Below are positions 57,606 through 64,000 of a stretch of DNA of 64,000 bases, piece after piece. A program made the position numbers and the translations under genes. The notes under the pieces were generated by a model. The model was not told the origin of the DNA, ran no database searches, and saw nothing but the letters and a program-made list of their open reading frames with translations. Position 1 is the first letter of the stretch. Each line of letters starts with the position of its first letter. This stretch comes from Tissierellia bacterium (GTDB lineage Bacteria > Bacillota_A > Clostridia > Tissierellales > Peptoniphilaceae): contig JAUNVJ010000005.1 of assembly GCA_030537695.1 (NCBI GenBank), positions 1,650-65,649 on the forward strand, written 5' to 3'.

Positions 57606-58244
57606 TTATTGCTCAATATCTACCATCCAATTTTCATCTTGGGGATTTCTTTTCCATTTTGAAAGTTTTTTCATTTGATTCTCATTGATATAATTACAAT
57701 TGAGAGCTAATTCCGTCAATTCATCATAATTGGAAAGAGAAACATATCGCAAATCAGCCTTTTTAAAATTCTCTTTGGCCTGCGGCAACTGATAGGTAAA
57801 GATGGAAGCAATCCCCAACACTTGAAAACCCGCTTTTCGAAGTGCTAGAGCGGAATCAATAGCAGAGCCTCCCGTAGAGATTAAATCTTCTAAAACTACT
57901 ACTTTAGCGTCTTTTATAATCTTTCCTTCAATTTGATTTTGTTTGCCATGATCTTTACTGGAAGAACGGACAAATCCCATGGGCAGGTTCATCTTATGAG
58001 CTACGATGGCACCATGGGGAATTCCCGCCGTCGCCGTTCCCATAATATACTCCACTTCTTCAAATTCATTTTTTATTAATTGAACCAGAGAATTTTCTAC
58101 TTCTTCTCGTTGTTTTGGATGGGATAGGATGAGGCGATTGTCGCAATAAATTGGTGATTTAATCCCCGAAGCCCATATAAAAGGCTCATCAGGCGACAGA
58201 GATACGGCTTCAATATCCAAGAGTATCTTTGCTATATTTTTCAT
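57606..58244 (-). CDS. pyrE: Orotate phosphoribosyltransferase
   Basis: PyrE makes OMP from orotate and PRPP. The 212-aa protein has the PRPP motif VVVLEDLISTGGSA (about 116-129) and the GTATAGIPHGA loop. I start at the ATG at 58244 after GGGGG, 2 bases beyond the pyrF stop. Together with pyrF it covers the last two steps to UMP. Confidence 0.95.
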   Translation of the reverse strand: MKNIAKILLDIEAVSLSPDEPFIWASGIKSPIYCDNRLILSHPKQREEVENSLVQLIKNEFEEVEYIMGTATAGIPHGAIVAHKMNLPMGFVRSSSKDHGKQNQIEGKIIKDAKVVVLEDLISTGGSAIDSALALRKAGFQVLGIASIFTYQLPQAKENFKKADLRYVSLSNYDELTELALNCNYINENQMKKLSKWKRNPQDENWMVDIEQ

Positions 58245-58246
58245 AA

Positions 58247-58945
58247 TCAAACCCCCAAAAATTCATTTTTTATGTCATGATACGAACCATAGGGATTTTC
58301 CGATTGAGTGATGGGACGTCCTACCACAATATAATCAGATCCAAGTTCTCCAGCTTGTCTCGGTGTCACCACGCGTTTTTGATCATCATGACTCGTAATT
58401 TCCCTTCGTATCCCGGGAGTGACTGTGAGGAAATTTTCTCCCAATTCTTTTTTGATTCGAGGCACTTCTAAAGCGGAGCATACCACACCAGAAAGACCTG
58501 CTTTTTGTCCCAATTTTGCATAGGACAATACTGCATCTTCCACCGTTTGGCATCGAAGAAGAATCTCATTTTTCATCATTTCTTCATCTGTAGAAGTCAG
58601 CATCGTAATCCCTAAAGTGATCATCTTTGGATTTCTCTTTTTCACCACTTGTGTCGCTTCTTCCAGCATTTTTCTTCCTCCAGGAATATGGTAATTAATC
58701 ATATCCACTTTTAAATCCAACATGGAAATAGTGGCTTTTTTTACGGTATTGGGAATATCGTGAAGTTTTAAATCCAAAAAAATCTTATGTCCTCTTTTTT
58801 TCAGTTGACGGACAATTTCTGGTCCTTCTTTATAATACAGCTCCATACCCACTTTTAAAAAGAGAGCTTCTTCAAATGGAGATAAAAAATCTAATGCTTC
58901 TGTCATGCTATTAAAATCCAAAGCGATAATTACATCCTTGCCCAT
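58247..58945 (-). CDS. pyrF: Orotidine 5'-phosphate decarboxylase
   Basis: PyrF decarboxylates OMP to UMP. The 232-aa TIM-barrel protein has the catalytic DLKLHDIPNTV motif (about 58-68), VVCSALEVPRIK, TPGIR and the phosphate loop VVGRPIT. It is the shorter type I form and is followed directly by pyrE. Confidence 0.96.
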   Translation of the reverse strand: MGKDVIIALDFNSMTEALDFLSPFEEALFLKVGMELYYKEGPEIVRQLKKRGHKIFLDLKLHDIPNTVKKATISMLDLKVDMINYHIPGGRKMLEEATQVVKKRNPKMITLGITMLTSTDEEMMKNEILLRCQTVEDAVLSYAKLGQKAGLSGVVCSALEVPRIKKELGENFLTVTPGIRREITSHDDQKRVVTPRQAGELGSDYIVVGRPITQSENPYGSYHDIKNEFLGV

Positions 58946-58956
58946 AGCTCCTCCTC

Positions 58957-59274
58957 TTAATCCAATTTGACGGCAGTGCCGGATATGTTTAGGAAAATCA
59001 TATTTCCCGCTCCTAACGCTTCAAATTCCACTTTAATTCCCACGATGGCATCAGCGCCTAATTTACTGGCCCTTTCTTCCATTTCTCGAAGGCATTCCTG
59101 TCTTGTGAGGATCACCTCATCCTCATAGCCTTTGCTCCGTCCGCCGACAAAGTTTCGAAAACCGGCACCGATATCCTTGACAAAGTCAATTCCATTGACC
59201 TGTTCGCCAAACACAAGACCGATATATTCTTTAATTTTTCGTCCTTCAATATGATCGGTGGTAGTAAGTATCAA
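58957..59274 (-). CDS. YbjQ/DUF74 family protein
   Basis: This 105-aa protein belongs to the YbjQ (UPF0145) family of small oligomeric domains, formerly annotated as heavy-metal binding; its function is not established. It has TTTDHIEGRKIKEYIGLVFGE and GADAIVGIKVEFEALG. The start is a TTG at 59274, eight bases after GGAG; the GTG at 59283 lies within the ribosome-binding site. It leads the pyrF-pyrE unit. Confidence 0.88.
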   Translation of the reverse strand: MILTTTDHIEGRKIKEYIGLVFGEQVNGIDFVKDIGAGFRNFVGGRSKGYEDEVILTRQECLREMEERASKLGADAIVGIKVEFEALGAGNMIFLNISGTAVKLD

Positions 59275-59294
59275 TATAATCACTCCTTTTGATA

Positions 59295-59303
59295 ATTATA
59301 ACA
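59295..59303 (-). promoter_or_regulatory. Extended -10 promoter of ybjQ-pyrF-pyrE
   Basis: Minus-strand TGT-TATAAT (hexamer 59295-59300) lies about 20 bases before the TTG start. I see nothing else in the gap to 59390. Confidence 0.45.
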
Positions 59304-59390
59304 TATATCAAGATGGAGATAGGATCTTTTTCCATGGGATGATCAAAGTGTATTGGTACTTTCTTTTATTCTCTCCCTTAATCAAGTTCT

Positions 59391-59427
59391 TAAAAAAAGA
59401 AAAGGTAAGGATCTACTTACCTTTTCT
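59391..59427 (-). terminator. Terminator after prfB
   Basis: The stem AGAAAAGGTAAG / CTTACCTTTTCT (12 bp, 6-base loop) is followed by six or more Ts on the minus strand. Confidence 0.9.
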
Positions 59428-59437
59428 CTTCTATTCT

Positions 59438-60545
59438 TTAACCGGCATTATCTTGTAAAAATGCATTGATAAAAGGATCTAAATCTCCATCCATCACCCG
59501 ATTGACATCTCCCACTTCTTCATTGGTTCGATGGTCCTTAACCATTGTGTAAGGTTGAAAGACATAGGATCGAATTTGTGATCCCCAGGCAATTTGTGAA
59601 TAATTCCCTTGAAGATCCTCAATTTTTTCTTTTTTTTCTTCTTCTGCCAAGGCAATTAATTTTGCCTTTAACATCTTCATGGCCTGTTCTCTGTTTTTTA
59701 TTTGAGACCGTTCATTTTGACACTGTACCACAATTCCCGTAGGAATATGGGTAATACGGACTGCAGAGTCAGTGGTGTTAACATGTTGTCCTCCGGCACC
59801 GGAAGAACGATAGGTATCGATTTTTAAATCTTCATCTAAAATTTCAACATCGGTATCTTCATCCAATTCCGGAAACACATCCACGGAAGAAAAAGAAGTA
59901 TGACGTCTTTTATTGGAATCAAAAGGAGAAATTCGAACCAGTCGATGGACTCCTTTTTCACCTTTTAAATAACCGTAGGCATTTTCACCGACGATTCGAA
60001 GGGTGGCGGATTTGATCCCTGCCTCATCTTCTTTTTGAAAATCCATCATCTCCACTTTAAATCCTCTTTGCTCTGCATACCGGGTATACATGCGCATTAA
60101 CATTCCCGCCCAATCCTGAGCTTCCGTACCGCCGGCTCCTGCATGAATGGCCAATATGGCATTGTGAGAATCATATTCTCCATTTAAGAGGGTTTCCAAT
60201 TTAAAGGCATTGGCTTTTTTCTCGATTTCATTGACCAATGATTTAAACTCATCATAAGAGGAATAATCTTCTTCCAATTCCATCAGTTCTAAAAAGTCCG
60301 AAGCGTCGGTACTTAATTCCTGCAATTCTTCATATTGATCTACCTTAGTTTGATAGGAGTTTTGCTCTCGAATTACTTTTTGAGCTTTCTCATTATCATC
60401 CCAAAAGTCCGGTTCCATTTGAACCTGATTTAATTCTTTGATCTTACTACGCATGGTAGTGAGGTCAAAGTGATTCACCGAGACTTTCCACTAAGGATTT
60501 GGCTTCGTCTAAGCGTTCTTTATCTAAATAAATATTTTGCTCCAT
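59438..60545 (-). CDS. prfB: Peptide chain release factor 2, with programmed +1 frameshift
   Basis: RF2 releases peptides at UGA and UAA. The gene starts at the ATG at 60545 after AAGGAGGG, reads 26 codons ending GESL, and meets an in-frame TGA (60465-60467). After a +1 slip on CTT the frame continues DLTTMRSKI to the end, giving 368 aa. The slip site CTT TGA C is canonical, and a GGTGA internal Shine-Dalgarno-like site (60475-60479) lies 4 bases before CTT. The RF2 motif SPF and the catalytic GGQ ([15 protein letters not shown]) are both present. Low RF2 favours the shift, so the gene autoregulates. Confidence 0.96.
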
Positions 60546-60574
60546 GACTGCCCTCCTTGTCTATTAGTAATATT

Positions 60575-60603
60575 AGTATATAGAAAAAGAGCGTCTTTGA
60601 CAA
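60575..60603 (-). promoter_or_regulatory. prfB promoter inside the fprA terminator
   Basis: On the minus strand TTGTCA (60598-60603), 17-base spacer and TATACT (60575-60580). The -35 lies in the descending arm of the upstream terminator hairpin. Confidence 0.6.
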
Positions 60604-60625
60604 GATTTTTCAAAGACGCTCTTTT
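60584..60625 (-). terminator. Terminator after fprA
   Basis: A strong stem, AAAAGAGCGTCTTTGA paired with TCAAAGACGCTCTTTT, with a 9-base loop, ends in a T-run on the minus strand. Confidence 0.92.
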
Positions 60626-60641
60626 ATAATTTGAATTAAAA

Positions 60642-61883
60642 TCAGCTATTTGCCTTTTCTTTTATTTCTCGATTCTTTTCCATGGATTCAATAATAGCAT
60701 CTGCCATAGAATTCATGTCATTTTTGTTTGCTACGTTTAGAGAAGTGTTGATGGTAACTCTTTCATTGAGAACGTCCATAAGTTTTAGATGTTCATCTAA
60801 GAAATCCTCCATCTTATCTCCAACGGTACAAGCCCAAGTTCCATTTTCGATAATTCCTACTGTTCTATTTTGTACATTGAGAGCTTCCATATCCATTATA
60901 AAGTTTTTCATAATCGGATAGATTCCCAGGTTATAGGTCACGGAAGCCAGAACAATATGAGAATATCTAAAGGTGTCGGAAATCAATTGGGAGAAATGTG
61001 TATTGGATACATCATGGACCACTACATTGGTCATGCCGCGATCACAAAGGGCAGCAGCTAGAGTTTGGGCTGCAAACTCCGTGTTTCCATACATGGAAGC
61101 ATAGGCAATCATAACCCCTTCTTCTTCCGGTTCATAGCTGGACCATTTGTCGTATTTGTCAATAAACCATCCTAGATCGCTTCTCCAAACCGGTCCGTGT
61201 AGGGGACAGATCATTTTAATATCAATAGTTCCCGCTTTTTTCAATACGTCTTGAACGAAGGGTCCGTACTTGCCAACGATATTGGTATAATATCTTCTGG
61301 CAGAATCCAACCAATCTCTTTCAAAGTTCACTTCATCATTAAATAGTTTTCCGTCTAGAGCACCAAAGCTTCCAAAAGCATCTGCTGAGAATAAAACACC
61401 ATTGGTCGTGTCAAAACTCATAATAACTTCCGGCCAGTGTACCATCGGTGCTTCTATAAACATAATCTCGTGTTTTCCAAAGGAAATCGTATCTCCTTCT
61501 TCTACGATAATACAATTTTCATCTTTGATATGGTAGTATCCAATTTGACGCATGATTTCAAAACCTTGCTCGGAACTGATGATTTTAAGATCCGGATAGC
61601 GGATTACCATTTCATCAATAGCTCCGCAGTGATCAGGTTCCATATGGTGTACAACGAGATAGTCAAGATCTCTTCCGTCCAATACGCCTTCTACTTTTCG
61701 AATATAGTCTCTGGCAATGGACCAGTCCACTGAATCAAATAATACCGTCTTCTCATCTAGTAATAAATAAGAGTTATAAGATACTCCTTCCGGAATCGGA
61801 AAGATGTTTTCAAATAGTTCTAAGCGATGATCGTTTCCTCCAACCCAATAGAGGTCCTCCGTAACTTTTCTTACACCGTACAT
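60642..61883 (-). CDS. fprA: Flavodiiron protein (A-type, FprA)
   Basis: This cytosolic enzyme reduces O2 to water or NO to N2O with electrons from rubredoxin. The 413-aa protein has an N-terminal metallo-beta-lactamase domain with the diiron ligands H80, E82, D84, H85 (HMEPDH), H149, D168 and H229, then a flavodoxin domain (about 256-400, FMN loop YASMYGNTE). No rubredoxin or flavin reductase domain is fused to it. The gene lies 16 bases after an acyl-CoA dehydrogenase that ends in a rubredoxin, which could be its electron donor. Confidence 0.95.
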   Translation of the reverse strand: MYGVRKVTEDLYWVGGNDHRLELFENIFPIPEGVSYNSYLLLDEKTVLFDSVDWSIARDYIRKVEGVLDGRDLDYLVVHHMEPDHCGAIDEMVIRYPDLKIISSEQGFEIMRQIGYYHIKDENCIIVEEGDTISFGKHEIMFIEAPMVHWPEVIMSFDTTNGVLFSADAFGSFGALDGKLFNDEVNFERDWLDSARRYYTNIVGKYGPFVQDVLKKAGTIDIKMICPLHGPVWRSDLGWFIDKYDKWSSYEPEEEGVMIAYASMYGNTEFAAQTLAAALCDRGMTNVVVHDVSNTHFSQLISDTFRYSHIVLASVTYNLGIYPIMKNFIMDMEALNVQNRTVGIIENGTWACTVGDKMEDFLDEHLKLMDVLNERVTINTSLNVANKNDMNSMADAIIESMEKNREIKEKANS

Positions 61884-61899
61884 ACTAATCCTCCTTTAA

Positions 61900-63828
61900 T
61901 TATTGTCTGTCAGCTGGAAATTCTTCTTCAATGAAGTTTTGCTTTTCTTCTTGACATTCGGGGCATACCCAATCTTCCGGTAAGTTTTCAAATGTTGTAC
62001 CAGGATCGATTTCCCCTTCCGAATCTCCAACATTTGGATCGTATTCATAACCGCAACCGGGACATACCATAACATCATAGGTTGGAGCTAATTTACGAGG
62101 TTTGGATCTTCTTACCTTTTTCATTGGTGGCGCTGGATCTTTTTCGCCGGTTCCTAATTTTTCAGCAAGAACAGGCATAATCTCCATCATATCTCCGACG
62201 ATTCCATAATCACAGTTTTTAAAGATTGCTGCACCAGGATTTTTATTGATTGCAACGATGGTCGCTGCATTTTTGATACCTTTTAAGTGTTGAGAAGCAC
62301 CTGAAATTCCACAGGCAATATATAAGTTTCCATTAAATTTCTGTCCGGACATACCTACATATCTCTCAAGGGGTACCAATTTCATAGTTTCTGCAACAGG
62401 TCTGGATCCACCAAGAGCTGCACCGGCAGCATGGGCAAGTTCTTTTGCTATGTCCATATTTTCTTCTCCGCCGATTCCTTTACCAACGGAAACGACTCTT
62501 TCTGCTTCGTAAACCGGTGTATCAATATCAATTCCTACTGAAAAGTCATATCCATCTTTTTCCAAGTTTTTAACCAGGATATCTACCGCTTCTTCTACTG
62601 TATCTGCATCTATAATTTCTCTTTTTCTATTGCCAGTAATAGGACCTTCTTTTTTTGCCCCTACTCCTGCACCTTTTTTTCTTTTTGGTAATTTACCAAT
62701 AATACTGGATGCAATAACGACTCTTTGAATTTCGTTAGTACCTTCGTAAATGGTAGTAATCTTAGCATCACGATAGAATCTCTCAACGTCCATACCTTTT
62801 AGGTATCCATTACCTCCGTGAATTTGAAGTGCATCATTGACTACTTCCAAACAAATATCCGAAGCAAAGTTTTTAGACATGGCAGCTTCCATGGAATATC
62901 TTTCGTGACGATCTTTCATTGCCGCTGTTGAATAAATCATCAATCTAGCTGCATGGAGTTTTGTTGCCATATCGGCAATTTTAAAAGATACAGCTTGTTG
63001 TTGAGCAATGGGGCGTCCAAATTGTACCCTTTCTTTCGCATACTTAACAGCCGCCTCATAAGCACCTTGCGCAATTCCTAAAGCTTGAGCTGCAATACCG
63101 ATTCGTCCACCGTCCAAGGTCTGCATAGCAATTCTAAAACCTTGTCCCTCTTGACCCAGTAGATTTTCCTTTGGTACTTTAACATTGTTAAAGATTAATT
63201 CTGCTGTTGAAGAAGAACGAATACCTAATTTGTCATAATGGTCTCCAAAGGTAAAGCCTTCCCAACCTTTTTCCACGATAAATGCAGAAATTCCATGGGT
63301 TCCGATTCCCGGAGTAGTTACTGCAAAAATAATATAAATATCAGCTTTTGGAGCATTTGTAATAAAGATTTTTCCACCGTTTAAGATGTAATGATCTCCA
63401 TCCAGTTCCGCTGTGGTTTCCGTACCACCGGCATCAGATCCTGCCTCTGGTTCCGTCAAACCGAAGGCTCCGATTTTTTCACCCTTACAAAGGGGAACCA
63501 AGTATTTTTGTTTTTGCTCTTCTGTACCAAAAGCTTCAATCGGATATGCGCCAAGGGAAGTATGTGCCGATAGGATAACTCCGGTACCTCCATCTACTCT
63601 GGACAATTCCTCAACAGCAATGGCATAAGAAATTACGTCCAATCCTGCTCCACCATACTCTTTAGGTGTCGGAATCCCCATCCAACCGTTTTCACCCATT
63701 TTCGCTACTGCTTCATCGGGAAATTCATTTTCTTGGTCAAGTCCAAAAGCGATAGGCTTTACTTCAGCTTCCGCAAATTCTCTAATAGCTTTACGAAGAG
63801 CTTCATGCTGTTCAGTAGTCTTATACAT
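61900..63828 (-). CDS. Acyl-CoA dehydrogenase fused to EtfA-type FAD domain and rubredoxin
   Basis: This 642-aa protein has three modules. Residues about 1-380 are a butyryl-CoA-type acyl-CoA dehydrogenase with FAD loop [14 protein letters not shown] and catalytic base E362 (YEGTNEIQR). Residues about 403-560 match the FAD-binding domain II of electron transfer flavoprotein alpha ([45 protein letters not shown] as a split signature, DYGIVGD); EtfA domain I is almost absent. Residues about 583-632 are a rubredoxin with C589, C592, C622, C625. The start ATG at 63828 follows AAGGAGG. Neither EtfB nor thiolase genes are visible before the window ends. The acyl-CoA substrate is not known. Confidence 0.9.
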   Translation of the reverse strand: MYKTTEQHEALRKAIREFAEAEVKPIAFGLDQENEFPDEAVAKMGENGWMGIPTPKEYGGAGLDVISYAIAVEELSRVDGGTGVILSAHTSLGAYPIEAFGTEEQKQKYLVPLCKGEKIGAFGLTEPEAGSDAGGTETTAELDGDHYILNGGKIFITNAPKADIYIIFAVTTPGIGTHGISAFIVEKGWEGFTFGDHYDKLGIRSSSTAELIFNNVKVPKENLLGQEGQGFRIAMQTLDGGRIGIAAQALGIAQGAYEAAVKYAKERVQFGRPIAQQQAVSFKIADMATKLHAARLMIYSTAAMKDRHERYSMEAAMSKNFASDICLEVVNDALQIHGGNGYLKGMDVERFYRDAKITTIYEGTNEIQRVVIASSIIGKLPKRKKGAGVGAKKEGPITGNRKREIIDADTVEEAVDILVKNLEKDGYDFSVGIDIDTPVYEAERVVSVGKGIGGEENMDIAKELAHAAGAALGGSRPVAETMKLVPLERYVGMSGQKFNGNLYIACGISGASQHLKGIKNAATIVAINKNPGAAIFKNCDYGIVGDMMEIMPVLAEKLGTGEKDPAPPMKKVRRSKPRKLAPTYDVMVCPGCGYEYDPNVGDSEGEIDPGTTFENLPEDWVCPECQEEKQNFIEEEFPADRQ

Positions 63829-63867
63829 ATTTGCCTCCTTAAATAAATTAAAAATAACAAGAAAAGT

Positions 63868-64000
63868 TTGACAATGTTTTCCATCCTCTAAAAAATAAAA
63901 AGCAAAACAAAAGTCAAATACTTTCAATCTGTACTAATAAAGTATAATATGAATATAGTTTAGCACATAGATATGATCAAGTCAAAATTGACAATGTTTT
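63868..64000. repeat. 13-bp direct repeat in the leader of the fusion gene
   Basis: TTGACAATGTTTT occurs exactly at 63868-63880 and 63988-64000, 120 bp apart. One copy lies just upstream of the -35 and the other in the 5' leader, a layout that would suit an operator pair with looping. No regulator is identified. Confidence 0.5.
63957..63985 (-). promoter_or_regulatory. Candidate promoter of the acyl-CoA dehydrogenase fusion-fprA operon
   Basis: On the minus strand TTGACT (63980-63985), 17-base spacer and TAAACT (63957-63962) would give a leader of about 120 bases. Confidence 0.55.

Noticed and set aside
5523..59274. Ten or so TTG start codons (ccpN, recO, phoH, rpsU, first signal peptidase, lepA, exporter, proA, mpg, ybjQ) as a sign of unusual translation
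   Set aside because: TTG starts with strong ribosome-binding sites are common in Firmicutes, so this is not unusual.
1..64000. Mobile elements, prophage, CRISPR arrays, defence systems, tRNA or rRNA genes
   Set aside because: I saw no transposase, integrase, regularly spaced repeats, restriction genes or structural RNA genes; the gene content is core metabolic throughout.

Overview
The window is a compact, low-GC chromosomal stretch from a strictly anaerobic Firmicute of the clostridial side. A Tissierellia / Peptoniphilaceae-like organism is my inference, not a demonstrated placement. The anaerobic signature is direct: pyruvate:ferredoxin oxidoreductase, an Nfn-type transhydrogenase fusion, class III (glycyl-radical) ribonucleotide reductase, a flavodiiron protein and a rubredoxin-containing acyl-CoA dehydrogenase. 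I see no rRNA, tRNA, insertion sequence, prophage, CRISPR array or restriction system. Nearly every base is in a gene, and no gene-free gap exceeds 300 bases.

Positions 1-36,100 follow the conserved Firmicute backbone, mostly on the minus strand. Read along that strand, the order is comEC-holA-rpsT, then an inverted plus-strand cassette (two signal peptidases-lepA-hemW), then hrcA-grpE-dnaK-dnaJ-prmA-rsmE-mtaB-HIT, the pyruvate:ferredoxin oxidoreductase, rpsU-yqeY-nfeD-floA-unknown, and finally phoH-ybeY-dgkA/PAP2-cdd-era-recO-glyQ-glyS-ccpN-ppsR-dgt-dnaG-rpoD-trmK. Compared with the Bacillus subtilis order, the sporulation genes normally embedded here (gpr, spoIIP, yqfC, yqfD) and pgpH are missing. 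This suggests a lineage that has lost sporulation. Heat-shock control is explicit: a perfect CIRCE operator sits downstream of a strong promoter before hrcA.

Positions 36,100-46,110 hold an AlaX/AlaRS-like protein that has lost its zinc ligands, a proline-threonine biosynthesis run (proB-proA-thrC-thrB) ending in a drug/metabolite-type exporter, the Nfn fusion, and a single-cysteine DsbA-like protein. Positions 46,110-51,780 hold nrdD-nrdG under two NrdR boxes, a CsbD stress protein behind a sigma-B-type promoter, and a DUF4153 membrane protein with a small acidic partner. Positions 51,780-59,300 hold pyrC, the ecfA1-ecfA2-ecfT-truA operon, and ybjQ-pyrF-pyrE-ykvA-mpg.

The right end carries prfB with its programmed +1 frameshift. 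It is followed by the most unusual unit: an acyl-CoA dehydrogenase fused to an EtfA-type FAD domain and a C-terminal rubredoxin, directly upstream of a flavodiiron protein. The domain order suggests a complete electron wire from acyl-CoA to O2 or NO.
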